Source: Bacillota bacterium (GTDB lineage Bacteria; Bacillota; Clostridia; Clostridiales; Clostridiaceae). Taken from it: a stretch of DNA of 12,756 bases. Below are positions 5,525 through 12,532 of the stretch, piece after piece. The stretch lies in assembly GCA_023440105.1 (NCBI GenBank), contig JAEXSY010000187.1:1-12756 (forward strand), given 5' to 3'. The position numbers and the translations under genes are program-made. Within the stretch, counting starts at the first letter, position 1. Each line of letters begins with the position of its first letter. The notes beneath the pieces were generated by a model. It worked only from the letters and a program-made list of their open reading frames with translations. It had not been told where the DNA came from and did no database searches.

Positions 5525-6607
5525 TTATTTTTTAACTATATAGCCTTCTCTGTATAGAAGCTCTGCAATAAGCACTGCTCCACCAGCGGCACCTCTTAAA
5601 GTGTTATGGGATAAGCCTACGAATTTATAATCAAAAATTGTATCATCCCTAAGTCTTCCGAGAGCTATTCCCATTCCTCCGTAGAGCTCTCTATCTAAAG
5701 CTGCTTGCGGTCTATTATCCTCTTCAAAGTAGGTTATAAACTGCTCTGGCGCACTTGGAAGCTTCATATCCTGAGGCTTGCCTCTAAAGCTTCTCCAGGC
5801 CTCTAATATTTCTTCCTTTGATGGCTTTATTTCAAAGTCTACAAATACTGCAGCAGTATGACCATCACTTACAGGAACTCTTATACATTGAGTTGATATT
5901 AACGGTGCATCAGCTTTAATGATTTCTCCATTAGAAATAGTTCCCCAGATTTTTAGAGGCTCCTGCTCGCTTTTTTCTTCCTCTCCTCCGATGTAAGGAA
6001 TAACATTATCTATCATTTCAGGCCATTCCTTAAAGGTTTTACCTGCTCCGCTGATTGCTTGATAGGTAGTAGCCACTACTCTTTTTGGTTTAAACTTTAA
6101 AAGAGGAGTTAGGGCTGGAACATAGGATTGAATTGAGCAGTTAGGCTTAACAGCAACAAAGCCAACCTCTGTACCTAATCTTTTTCTCTGAGCTTCTATT
6201 ATTTTTAAATGTTCGTCATTAATTTCTGGTATAACCATGGGAACATCAGAAGTCATGCGGTTAGCAGAATTGCAGGATACCACAGGAAGCTCTGCTCTGA
6301 CATAGGTGCTTTCTAGGTCAATTACATCCTTCTTTGGCAAATCTACAGCGCAGAAAACAAAGTCTACCAGAGAAGCTACCTCGCTAACATTATCGGAGGA
6401 GAGGATGTTCATCTTCTTTACTCCTTCTGGTATGTCACTGGAAAGCTTCCATCTATTTTTAACTGCCTCCTCATAGTGTTTGCCTGCAGAACGAGGGCTA
6501 GCAATTAATGCGCTTATTTCAAAATAGGGATGATTTGTGAGCAACGTAATAAGTCTCTGACCAACCATTCCAGTGGCACCAATTATACCTACTTTCAATT
6601 TATCCAT
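5525..6607 (-). CDS. asd: Aspartate-semialdehyde dehydrogenase
   Basis: 360 residues. The enzyme reduces aspartyl-phosphate to aspartate semialdehyde with NADPH, the branch point for lysine/diaminopimelate, threonine and methionine. The N-terminal Rossmann motif is GATGMVGQ (10-17). The catalytic cysteine is C157 in KPNCSIQ, and the acid/base histidine is H250 in RVPVSDGHTA. The segments DNVIPYIGGEEEK (200-212) and FVGLSHNTLRGAAGG near the C-terminus resemble the archaeal/fungal branch of the family more than the E. coli one. A strong AAAGGAGG (complement of 6616-6623) precedes the ATG. It lies 48 nt downstream of lysC and is probably cotranscribed with it under the lysine riboswitch. No independent promoter is evident in that gap. 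Confidence 0.95.
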   Translation of the reverse strand: MDKLKVGIIGATGMVGQRLITLLTNHPYFEISALIASPRSAGKHYEEAVKNRWKLSSDIPEGVKKMNILSSDNVSEVASLVDFVFCAVDLPKKDVIDLESTYVRAELPVVSCNSANRMTSDVPMVIPEINDEHLKIIEAQRKRLGTEVGFVAVKPNCSIQSYVPALTPLLKFKPKRVVATTYQAISGAGKTFKEWPEMIDNVIPYIGGEEEKSEQEPLKIWGTISNGEIIKADAPLISTQCIRVPVSDGHTAAVFVDFEIKPSKEEILEAWRSFRGKPQDMKLPSAPEQFITYFEEDNRPQAALDRELYGGMGIALGRLRDDTIFDYKFVGLSHNTLRGAAGGAVLIAELLYREGYIVKK

Positions 6608-6655
6608 TATAATAGCCTCCTTTTTAATTCTTCTATTATTATAATAAAACCTATA

Positions 6656-7972
6656 TCAATTGTTTACAAACTCAGTATAAATTGCTTTTATAGCATTTTT
6701 ATAATCCTTTTCTTCAACGCCAACTATTATATTCAGCTCGCTTGCACCCTGGTCTATCATTTTTATGTTTATATCCGCCTTAGCAATAGCAGTGAATACA
6801 CGGGCAGCAGTACCCTTTGCCCTAACCATATTGTGCCCTACTACAGCAATTAAAGCAAGACCATCTTCTATCATAATGCTGTCAGGCTTAACCACTTTTA
6901 TTATTTGATTAATTATATACTCCTCTTTCTCAAGAAGGTCATGGGAGTTTACTATTACAGATATGGCATCAATGCTGGAAGGAACATGTTCAAAGGAAAT
7001 GGAATTATTAGATAAAACCTCTAATACCTTTTTACCAAAGCCCAGCTCAGAGTTCATCATATCTTTTTCTATTATAATAGTAGTAAAGCCTGTCTTGCCA
7101 GCAATACCCGTTACTATCTCCTGGGGATTTTTAATTCTAAGAGCTGGTACTATCATGGTTCCTTTATCCTTAGGAGAATTTGTATTTCTTATATTTATGG
7201 GGATTCCTTCAGAACGAACAGGGAAGGTGGCATCCTCATGAAGTACAGTGGTTCCCATGTAGGAAAGCTCTCTAAGCTCTTTGTAGGTTAAGGTTTCTAT
7301 AACTCTTGGGTTCTTTACTATCCTAGGATCGGCCATAAGAACACCTGAGACGTCTGTCCAATTTTCGTATAAGTATGCCTTTACAGCTTTTGCAATGATA
7401 GAACCAGTAATATCAGAACCTCCTCGGGAAAAGGTCTTTACTCTCCCATCTGGTAGAGATCCATAGAAGCCAGGAACCACAGCGTATTCAATATCCTTTA
7501 GGGTATTGTAAACAGAGAGGTCTGTATCTTCAGGATTAAAGGAGCCATCTTCATTAAAAAGAATCATATCTTTAGCATCTACAAAGGTAAAGCCTATATA
7601 ATTAGCTAAAATAATACCGTTAAGATATTCCCCACGGCTAGCTATGTAATCCTTATTTTTTGTGTTTAATATATTGTTTTTTATTTCTTCATATTCTTTA
7701 TCTAGGGAGAGCTCTATATCTAAGCCTTTTATGATTTCATTATATCTATCTATGATTTTTACGAATATAGGGTTTATATCCTGATTCTTTACCGATAGAT
7801 CATAGCACTGATATAGCAAATCAGTAATCTTTTCATCTTTATTATGTCTTTTCCCTGGGGCGGATACAACTACATATTTTCTTTCCTTCTCTTCTTTAAT
7901 AATTTGGGCAACTTTTTTAAAATGCTCAGCATCGGCTAAGGAGCTTCCGCCGAATTTTAAGACCTTTACCAT
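6656..7972 (-). CDS. lysC: Aspartate kinase (lysine-regulated)
   Basis: 438 residues, the normal length for clostridial monofunctional aspartate kinases. It phosphorylates aspartate, the first step of the lysine, threonine and methionine pathway. The kinase domain starts with VKVLKFGGSSLAD and carries SRGEYLNG and the TFSRGGSDITGS glycine/serine motif around residue 185, followed by the aspartate-binding region with TDVSGVLMADPR. The last ~140 residues contain two ACT-type regulatory segments (GKTGFTTIIIEKDM and AVVGHNMVRAKGTAARVF), expected to bind the feedback amino acid. The ATG follows GGAG in the leader. A lysine riboswitch and terminator lie upstream, so lysine acts on transcription and probably also on the enzyme. 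asd follows in the same operon. Confidence 0.95.
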   Translation of the reverse strand: MVKVLKFGGSSLADAEHFKKVAQIIKEEKERKYVVVSAPGKRHNKDEKITDLLYQCYDLSVKNQDINPIFVKIIDRYNEIIKGLDIELSLDKEYEEIKNNILNTKNKDYIASRGEYLNGIILANYIGFTFVDAKDMILFNEDGSFNPEDTDLSVYNTLKDIEYAVVPGFYGSLPDGRVKTFSRGGSDITGSIIAKAVKAYLYENWTDVSGVLMADPRIVKNPRVIETLTYKELRELSYMGTTVLHEDATFPVRSEGIPINIRNTNSPKDKGTMIVPALRIKNPQEIVTGIAGKTGFTTIIIEKDMMNSELGFGKKVLEVLSNNSISFEHVPSSIDAISVIVNSHDLLEKEEYIINQIIKVVKPDSIMIEDGLALIAVVGHNMVRAKGTAARVFTAIAKADINIKMIDQGASELNIIVGVEEKDYKNAIKAIYTEFVNN

Positions 7973-8084
7973 AATAAATATCTCCTTCGATTCTTAGTAT
8001 AGCTTTCCAAGATGTTTTGGGGTGTTTTGCTAATATAAATGATTTTATGTTTGATAGAAGTGTTATAAGTCAATATTTATGGCC

Positions 8085-8117
8085 AAAATAAAAAATAGCC
8101 CAAAAAACTATGGCTAT
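8085..8117 (-). terminator. Terminator of the lysine riboswitch expression platform
   Basis: On the - strand ATAGCC (complement of 8112-8117) pairs with GGCTAT (complement of 8095-8100), and a T-rich tract TTTTTTATTTT follows. The 5' arm GATAGC can instead pair with GCTATC of the aptamer P1 3' strand, giving the antiterminator. Confidence 0.85.
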
Positions 8118-8159
8118 CAAAATGTTCTTAGGATATAAAAGTATCCTTATTAGAAAGTA

Positions 8160-8316
8160 GATAGCACTCCGCATAAGCGACAGTTAGACAGATATTTTCT
8201 GCCTACCCAGGAAGGCCTCTCGCAAAGGCATCCTTCGGCAACAGTCCCTTTCTCTATAGTCATAACCCTGCGAGGATCTTCGACTAAAGCTACTCTTGAC
8301 ATATTGCTCCTCTATC
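8160..8316 (-). promoter_or_regulatory. Lysine riboswitch (L-box) aptamer controlling lysC-asd
   Basis: Reading the - strand, the element opens with GATAGAGGAGC and closes with GGAGTGCTATC, forming the P1 helix (GATAG/CTATC). In between are the conserved L-box pieces AAGAGTAG, GAAAGGGACTGTTGCCGAAGG, CTTCCTGGGTAGGC and ACTGTCGC. Order and spacing match the lysine riboswitch class. Lysine binding should stabilise P1, freeing the downstream terminator and switching off lysC and asd. Confidence 0.95.
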
Positions 8317-8338
8317 AAATAAATTGATTTTTCTTAAT

Positions 8339-8367
8339 AATTTATCATATTAAAGTGTACAAGTCAA
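8339..8367 (-). promoter_or_regulatory. Promoter of the lysC-asd operon
   Basis: On the - strand TTGACT (complement of 8362-8367) is followed after 17 nt by TAAATT (complement of 8339-8344). The start would fall a few bases before the L-box aptamer, as expected for a riboswitch leader. Confidence 0.7.
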
Positions 8368-8483
8368 TGTGATATATGGTGTTTTTTATTAATCATCCCA
8401 TGCTGATAGAAAAGCTGCTGTTTTTTTATGAAGGAGATAACTATATATAATTAGAAATCCTACAATTTTAAATGAAAAGCATA

Positions 8484-8512
8484 TTGTTAAAGAGTGTAAT
8501 ATATAGTAATAA
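8484..8512 (+). promoter_or_regulatory. Possible promoter of the DUF1648 gene
   Basis: TTGTTA (8484-8489), a 17-nt spacer and TAATAA (8507-8512) lie 35 nt before the ATG. The match is moderate in very A/T-rich sequence. A TATAAT at 8446-8451 without a good -35 box is an alternative. Confidence 0.35.
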
Positions 8513-8523
8513 TATGTAATTAA

Positions 8524-8547
8524 TTTAAAACAAAGGGCTGTTTTAAA
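8524..8547 (+). repeat. Inverted repeat presenting the Shine-Dalgarno in its loop
   Basis: TTTAAAACA (8524-8532) and TGTTTTAAA (8539-8547) are exact complements, and the 6-nt loop AAGGGC holds the only plausible ribosome binding site. The right arm touches ATG 8548. It could be an RNA hairpin or a DNA-binding palindrome. Confidence 0.5.
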
Positions 8548-9012
8548 ATGAAAATAGAAAAAAATAGATTTGACACTCTTGCTAATATTTTTTGCTGGTT
8601 ACTTTTAATAGGGGTATCATTGTATTTATTTGTATCCTGGGATAAGCTACCTCAGGAGGTCCCTGGGCATTATAACGGAGCTGGAGAGGCTGATATTATT
8701 TCAAGTAAAGATTCCTTGATTTTTCCTCTAGTAGTAGCTTGGATTTTATTTATTGGACTAACGGTTATCGAAAAGTATCCTCAAATATGGAACACTGGGG
8801 TTACTGTTACGGAGAGTAATAGAGAAAGAGTATATAGAACTATAAAAAATATGCTTAATACCTTAAAACTTATATTAGTAGCGGTTTTTTCCTATATAAT
8901 AATAAACTCTTCCCTGGGACTTAACTTATCTCCATATTTTATACCTGTATTCTTATTATTAGAGTTCGGAACAATAGTGTTTTTTATAGTGAGGCTGTTT
9001 AAGATTAAATAA
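8548..9012 (+). CDS. DUF1648-domain integral membrane protein
   Basis: 154 residues with four likely membrane segments at about 12-30, 55-76, 104-123 and 130-150. After the first segment comes the DUF1648 signature LPQEVPGHYNGAGEAD at 34-49 (LPxxVPxHxNxxGxxD), so the assignment is firm although the family has no settled biochemical role. Related domains occur in SdpI-type immunity proteins, but the rest of SdpI is not evident here. The middle region (residues ~77-103, KYPQIWNTG through RTIKNML) is hydrophilic and probably cytoplasmic. The gene stands alone between the divergent lysC operon and the tRNA-Ser/SRP RNA unit. Its ribosome binding site is weak (AAGGG) and lies in the loop of an inverted repeat. 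Function cannot be assigned from this window. Confidence 0.85.
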   Translation: MKIEKNRFDTLANIFCWLLLIGVSLYLFVSWDKLPQEVPGHYNGAGEADIISSKDSLIFPLVVAWILFIGLTVIEKYPQIWNTGVTVTESNRERVYRTIKNMLNTLKLILVAVFSYIIINSSLGLNLSPYFIPVFLLLEFGTIVFFIVRLFKIK

Positions 9013-9045
9013 AAGTCACTGGAAAAAGTTAAATAAAATTTATTA

Positions 9046-9074
9046 TTGACGTGTTTAAATAAAATTGTTATAAT
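9046..9074 (+). promoter_or_regulatory. Near-consensus promoter of the tRNA-Ser/SRP RNA unit
   Basis: TTGACG (9046-9051), a 17-nt spacer and a perfect TATAAT (9069-9074). This strength suits stable RNA genes. Transcription should start near 9081, about 64 nt before the mature tRNA. Confidence 0.9.
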
Positions 9075-9086
9075 GAAATACGTCGC

Positions 9087-9131
9087 AGGAATACAACTGT
9101 TTCTATTGTAAAACTTAATAAAGGTATTCCT
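9087..9131 (+). other. Leader hairpin upstream of tRNA-Ser
   Basis: AGGAATAC (9087-9094) and GTATTCCT (9124-9131) pair as an 8-bp stem over a 29-nt A/T-rich loop, inside the transcribed leader 13 nt before the tRNA. It may guide 5' processing; this is an inference. Confidence 0.4.
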
Positions 9132-9144
9132 AAAGACAAGATGT

Positions 9145-9235
9145 GGAGAGATGTCCGAGTTGGCTTAAGGGGCTCGCCTGGAAAGCGGGTGTAGGGGAAA
9201 CTCTACCGAGGGTTTGAATCCCTCTCTCTCCGCCA
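9145..9235 (+). tRNA. tRNA-Ser (anticodon GGA)
   Basis: A 91-nt class II tRNA with the CCA encoded. The acceptor arms are GGAGAGA (9145-9151) and TCTCTCC before G-CCA. The anticodon stem CTCGC/GCGGG (9173-9177, 9185-9189) holds the loop CTGGAAA with GGA at 9180-9182, reading UCC and UCU. A long variable arm (GTAGGGGAAACTCTAC) and the T arm GAGGGTTTGAATCCCTC complete it. It is cotranscribed with the SRP RNA. Confidence 0.97.
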
Positions 9236-9245
9236 TTAAAATTTT

Positions 9246-9512
9246 GCCGTGCTAGATGGGGAGTTAGCGGTGCCCTGTACCTGCAATCCTCTATAGCAGG
9301 ATTGAATTCCTCGCTTCGGCTTTAACCTGTAGGGTCTGCCCCATAAAAGTGGTGTTGAGAGTTGGGTCCCACGCAATGTAAGCCCATGAACCCCGTCAGG
9401 TCCGGAAGGAAGCAGCGGTAAGTGGAATCTTGCATGTGCCGTGGATTAGCCTGGCTTGAGCTAACTATATGGGTAACGCTTATAGGCTACTGTCAACGTG
9501 AGGTGCACGGTT
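9246..9512 (+). ncRNA. ffs: Signal recognition particle RNA, large Firmicute type
   Basis: About 267 nt. The invariant helix 8 with the Ffh-binding loop is at ~9388-9423 (CATGAACCCCGTCAGGTC, then CGGAAGGAAGCAGCGGTAAG). The 5' end GCCGTGC pairs with the 3' end GCACGG, closing the molecule. The 5' part with GGGGAGTTAGCGGTGCCCTG fits the Alu domain of the long Bacillus/Clostridium RNA. With Ffh it targets nascent membrane and secreted proteins. It begins 10 nt after the tRNA. Ends are estimated from the closing helix. Confidence 0.95.
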
Positions 9513-9546
9513 TTAATATAACAAATAAATAATATTGATTATAAGT

Positions 9547-9574
9547 ACACGCATTTTATATGGCGTGTTTTTTG
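9547..9574 (+). terminator. Intrinsic terminator after the SRP RNA
   Basis: ACACGC (9547-9552) and GCGTGT (9563-9568) form a stem over a 10-nt loop, followed directly by a T-run and GTTATATTT. It ends the tRNA-Ser/SRP RNA transcript before dnaX. Confidence 0.85.
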
Positions 9575-9600
9575 TTATATTTAAAATTATTGTTGTCATG

Positions 9601-9628
9601 TTAAAAGTACATGTTTTTAGTGTATAAT
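9601..9628 (+). promoter_or_regulatory. Likely promoter of dnaX
   Basis: A perfect TATAAT at 9623-9628 has only a weak TTAAAA (9601-9606, 16-nt spacing) as -35 box. The position after the SRP RNA terminator and 32 nt before the dnaX start supports it. Confidence 0.5.
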
Positions 9629-9648
9629 AATAAGGTAGAAATAGAAAT

Positions 9649-9654
9649 GAGGTG
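9649..9654 (+). promoter_or_regulatory. Ribosome binding site that fixes the dnaX start at TTG 9661
   Basis: GAGGTG matches the anti-Shine-Dalgarno and ends 6 nt before TTG 9661. It overlaps the in-frame GTG at 9652, which therefore cannot be its own well-spaced start. No other Shine-Dalgarno serves that GTG. Confidence 0.75.
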
Positions 9655-9660
9655 GACGCC

Positions 9661-11295
9661 TTGGCATACACTGCTTTATATAGAGAATGGAGACCTAAAA
9701 ACTTTAACGATGTTGTTGGGCAGGAGCATATTACTGTAACTTTAAGAAACCAAATAAAAAATGAAAGAACAGCCCACGCCTATCTATTTTGTGGCACTAG
9801 AGGTACAGGTAAAACCTCTACAGCAAAGATTATGGCTAAGGCTTTAAACTGTTTAAATCTTCATGAGGGCGAGCCCTGTAATGAATGTGAAATGTGTACA
9901 AAAATCAATAAAGGACTTGCTATTGATATTACAGAATTAGATGCTGCTTCTAATAATGGTGTTGATAAAATCAGAGATATAATTGATGACGTTCAATATC
10001 CTCCTCAGGAAGCAAGATTTAAGGTATATATAATGGACGAAGTCCATATGCTCTCTCAGGGAGCTGTAAATGCTTTTCTTAAAACTCTGGAGGAGCCTCC
10101 TAAGAATGTGGTGTTCATACTGGCTACCACAGATCCTCAGAAGCTTCCTATAACTATACTTTCTAGATGTCAGAGGTTTGATTTTAAGAGGATAAGCACA
10201 GAGAACATATCAGAGCGTTTAAGAAAGATTGTCACAGAGCAGGGGGTTTTTGCCGATGATAATTCCTTAAAGCTCATTGCAAGAGTATCTGATGGTGCTA
10301 TGAGAGATGCCCTTAGTATACTTGACCAGGCAATTTCCATGGGTGGCGGTAAGGTTGAATACAATAACGTCATTGGAATGCTTGGACTGGTAACTAACGA
10401 AAATCTCTTCAAGCTTACGGATGCCATAATAGAAAGAAATACAGAAAAGTCTCTTAATGTCATTGATGAAATGGTCATGACCGGTAAGGATATGCATCTT
10501 TTTATCAAGGATATAATTACTCACTACAGAAATCTTTTGATGGTTAAGGTGAGCAATGCTCCTGAAACAGTTATTGACGCATCCTTAGAGCATATTGAAC
10601 TGTTAAAGAATCAGAGCAAAGGGATAAGAACTGAAGAAATAATGAGAAGCATAAGGCTTCTTCAAGAATGTGAGGAGCAGTCCAGGGTAAGTAAGCAATC
10701 GAGATTATATTTAGAGCTTACTACTATAAAGCTTTGTAAAATTGAATATGATTCCTCTCCAGAGATAATTCTTACAAGACTCAACAGGCTGGAGGATGCT
10801 TTAAAATCTGGTAAGATTGCTGTAAGTGCTCCTAGAGAAGCTGCTGGTGCTTCGAATTCTAAGGAGGGCCAAAGGGTAGCTGCTTCAGGGGTACGAAAGA
10901 CTCCAGAGAAGCATAATATAGCTAGTGGTGGCCCTGGAGTTAATTCAGATTCAAAGATTACCTTAGATGGAGTTAAGAGAGCCTGGAATGATATATTAGA
11001 AAGTCTAAAGGCCCGAAGATCTATGCTTATTTATGCTTCCTTAGTTACTGGTAAGCCTGTGAGCTGTGAGAAAGGTATTGTTGAGATAAACTATGAAGAA
11101 GAATATTCCTTTAATAAGGTAAGGCTTGAAAAGGATGAAAACAGAAGGATAGTCGATGAGGTGTTTTCTGAAATATTAAAGGATAGGTTGAAGGTTGTAT
11201 ACACTGTAGATAGAAAAGCTCAAAGCAGTAAGAGTCCAGAGGATTTATTGATAGAAGCCTTTGGAGAGGACAACATTCAAATAATTGATGATTAG
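9661..11295 (+). CDS. dnaX: DNA polymerase III subunit gamma/tau
   Basis: From TTG 9661 the protein has 544 residues and begins MAYTALYREWRPKNF, the usual DnaX start. The GTG at 9652 would add MDA but overlaps the ribosome binding site. The AAA+ clamp-loader ATPase has Walker A GTRGTGKTS (45-53), a zinc-binding set C64, C73, C76, C79, Walker B with DEVH (125-128), sensor ATTDPQKLP and the SRCQRFDF arginine-finger motif. Domain III extends to about residue 365. A low-complexity, Ala/Ser/Gly/Lys-rich linker (~380-435) then leads to a C-terminal tau region that should contact the replicative polymerase. It loads the beta clamp. ybaB and recR follow on the same strand, a common bacterial grouping. 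I saw no convincing frameshift site for a separate gamma product. Confidence 0.96.
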   Translation: MAYTALYREWRPKNFNDVVGQEHITVTLRNQIKNERTAHAYLFCGTRGTGKTSTAKIMAKALNCLNLHEGEPCNECEMCTKINKGLAIDITELDAASNNGVDKIRDIIDDVQYPPQEARFKVYIMDEVHMLSQGAVNAFLKTLEEPPKNVVFILATTDPQKLPITILSRCQRFDFKRISTENISERLRKIVTEQGVFADDNSLKLIARVSDGAMRDALSILDQAISMGGGKVEYNNVIGMLGLVTNENLFKLTDAIIERNTEKSLNVIDEMVMTGKDMHLFIKDIITHYRNLLMVKVSNAPETVIDASLEHIELLKNQSKGIRTEEIMRSIRLLQECEEQSRVSKQSRLYLELTTIKLCKIEYDSSPEIILTRLNRLEDALKSGKIAVSAPREAAGASNSKEGQRVAASGVRKTPEKHNIASGGPGVNSDSKITLDGVKRAWNDILESLKARRSMLIYASLVTGKPVSCEKGIVEINYEEEYSFNKVRLEKDENRRIVDEVFSEILKDRLKVVYTVDRKAQSSKSPEDLLIEAFGEDNIQIIDD

Positions 11296-11380
11296 TTTAA
11301 AATTCCTAATAAATATAGTAATAAGAGGTAAAATACTATATAATAATATGAGTAATTGCTAATATAAGGAGGTTTATCAT

Positions 11381-11722
11381 ATGGCAAAGGGATTTCCTGG
11401 CGGCTTTGGCGGCGGAAATATGAATAACTTAATGAAGCAGGCACAAAAGCTTCAAAAGCAGATGGAAGAAACTCAAAAAGAGCTTGAAAATAAAGAATAT
11501 GAGGCTTCTGTAGGTGGAGGAGCAGTAACAGCTAAGGTTAATGGTAAAAAACAGCTAGTATCTATAAAGATTCAGCCAGATGTACTGGACCCTGATGATG
11601 TGGAAATGCTTGAGGATCTAGTATTAAGCTCAGTTAATGGAGCTATTCAGCAGGCCGAAGAAGATGCAGCAAACACCATGGGAAAGATGACTGGCGGCTT
11701 TAATATGCCTGGCTTATTTTAA
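11381..11722 (+). CDS. ybaB: YbaB/EbfC-family nucleoid-associated protein
   Basis: 113 residues. The family forms small DNA-binding dimers associated with the nucleoid. The N-terminal Gly-rich stretch (GFPGGFGGGNMNN) is followed by a long helix LMKQAQKLQKQMEETQKEL (17-35), then the beta core with VTAKVNGKKQLVSIKIQPDVLDP and the closing DLVLSSVNGAIQQAEEDA helix, all characteristic. A Gly/Met-rich tail FNMPGLF ends the protein. Length is normal. AAGGAGG lies 9 nt before the ATG, 85 nt after dnaX. A TATAAT at 11339-11344 could give it some independent transcription, but no -35 box is clear. The link to dnaX and recR is conserved across bacteria and suggests a role near replication or repair, still unsettled for the family. 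Confidence 0.95.
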   Translation: MAKGFPGGFGGGNMNNLMKQAQKLQKQMEETQKELENKEYEASVGGGAVTAKVNGKKQLVSIKIQPDVLDPDDVEMLEDLVLSSVNGAIQQAEEDAANTMGKMTGGFNMPGLF

Positions 11723-11747
11723 TTCGAGAATATAACTTTGATACATC

Positions 11748-11784
11748 AATGAAAAAATTTTCCCTCAGGGAAAATTTTTTCATT
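11748..11784. terminator. Strong symmetric hairpin between ybaB and recR, probable terminator
   Basis: Arms 11748-11764 and 11768-11784 are perfectly complementary (17 bp) around the 3-nt loop TCA. The core is TTTTCCC/GGGAAAA, and the 3' arm itself supplies a run of six T. It can work in either direction and should separate dnaX-ybaB from recR. Confidence 0.8.
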
Positions 11785-11804
11785 TAATTCATTAGATTTT
11801 AATG

Positions 11805-11827
11805 ATGCTTTTGAAGCATAATATAAT
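11805..11827 (+). promoter_or_regulatory. Possible recR promoter with an inverted repeat upstream of -10
   Basis: TATAAT at 11822-11827 lies 28 nt before the recR ATG and after the terminator hairpin. A -35 box is poor (TTAATG, 11799-11804). The spacer holds ATGCTT-TTG-AAGCAT (11805-11819), an exact inverted repeat. Confidence 0.4.
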
Positions 11828-11855
11828 TATCAGTAAGCTTAAAGGATGTGATTGA

Positions 11856-12452
11856 ATGGATTTTTATCCGGTAGCTATAGAGAAGCTTATAGAAGAGTTT
11901 GCCAAGCTTCCTGGTATAGGACATAAGACGGCTCAGAGGCTAACCCTATATGTTTTGAACCTTCCTAAAGAAGAGGTTGAAGAATTTTCTAAAGCTCTAG
12001 TTCAGGCTAGAGGAACTATTAAATATTGCTCTGTATGCGGTAATTTTACTGATTCAGATCCCTGTGCTATATGCTCTAATCCTAACAGAGATAAGGGTGC
12101 TATCTGCGTTGTAGAGCAGCCGAAGGACATCATGACCATGGAAAGGGTAAAGGAATTTAACGGCGTATACCATGTGCTTCATGGAAATATATCTCCTATG
12201 CAGGGAAGAGGACCTCAGGATATAAGAATAAGAGAGCTTGTAGCAAGAATGAACCAAGAGGTTAATGAAGTAATAGTAGCTACAAATCCTACCATAGAAG
12301 GAGAAGCTACGGCAATGTACATATCAAGAATTCTTAAGCCTTTAGATATAAAGGTTACAAGAATAGCCTCGGGTATTCCTGTAGGAGGAGACTTAGAGTA
12401 CGCCGATGAGGTAACTCTTTCCAAGGCTTTAGAGGGCAGAAAAGAAATATAG
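11856..12452 (+). CDS. recR: Recombination mediator protein RecR
   Basis: 198 residues, the standard RecR length. It acts with RecF and RecO to load RecA on single-stranded DNA at gaps during recombinational repair. The helix-hairpin-helix LPGIGHKTAQRL is at 18-29. The zinc finger cysteines are C58, C61, C70 and C73. The Toprim domain starts at about 81 (ICVVEQPKDIMTME), continues through GRGPQDIRIREL and VIVATNPTIEGEATAMYI, and ends near RIASGIPVGGDLEYADEVTL. The start is supported by AAAGGATGTGAT just upstream, an imperfect Shine-Dalgarno. The hairpin after ybaB and a -10-like TATAAT at 11822 suggest its own transcription. The next gene is of the YaaL type, as in other Firmicutes. Confidence 0.97.
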   Translation: MDFYPVAIEKLIEEFAKLPGIGHKTAQRLTLYVLNLPKEEVEEFSKALVQARGTIKYCSVCGNFTDSDPCAICSNPNRDKGAICVVEQPKDIMTMERVKEFNGVYHVLHGNISPMQGRGPQDIRIRELVARMNQEVNEVIVATNPTIEGEATAMYISRILKPLDIKVTRIASGIPVGGDLEYADEVTLSKALEGRKEI

Positions 12453-12472
12453 AGGTCAATAGAATACAAATA

Positions 12473-12520
12473 CCTATTTATGGAAATAATTAAGCTAGTA
12501 ATGCATATTACATAAATAGG
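12473..12520 (+). repeat. 10-bp inverted repeat covering the start of the yaaL-type ribosome binding site
   Basis: CCTATTTATG (12473-12482) and CATAAATAGG (12511-12520) are exact complements with a 28-nt gap. The right arm contains the first AGG of the AGGAGG Shine-Dalgarno (12518-12523), so folding would partly mask it. Confidence 0.5.
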
Positions 12521-12532
12521 AGGGTCTTCTAT

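Noticed and set aside
8044..8073. Second lysC promoter on the - strand after the riboswitch terminator (TTGACT, complement of 8068-8073)
   Set aside because: The best -10 strings at acceptable spacing are poor (CATAAA-like), and such a promoter would bypass the riboswitch.
8428..8454. Eight-codon ORF with a preceding T-run before the DUF1648 gene
   Set aside because: No ribosome binding site, too short and without repeated regulatory codons; leader-peptide status cannot be supported.
9652..9660. GTG 9652 as the dnaX start
   Set aside because: The GTG is part of the GAGGTG Shine-Dalgarno that properly serves TTG 9661, and family proteins begin at MxYTALYRxWRP.
9740..10900. Programmed frameshift site in dnaX for a gamma product
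   Set aside because: The only A-runs resembling a slippery site (near 9754) lie at the start of the ATPase domain, not at the domain III/IV border, and no downstream stimulator is evident.
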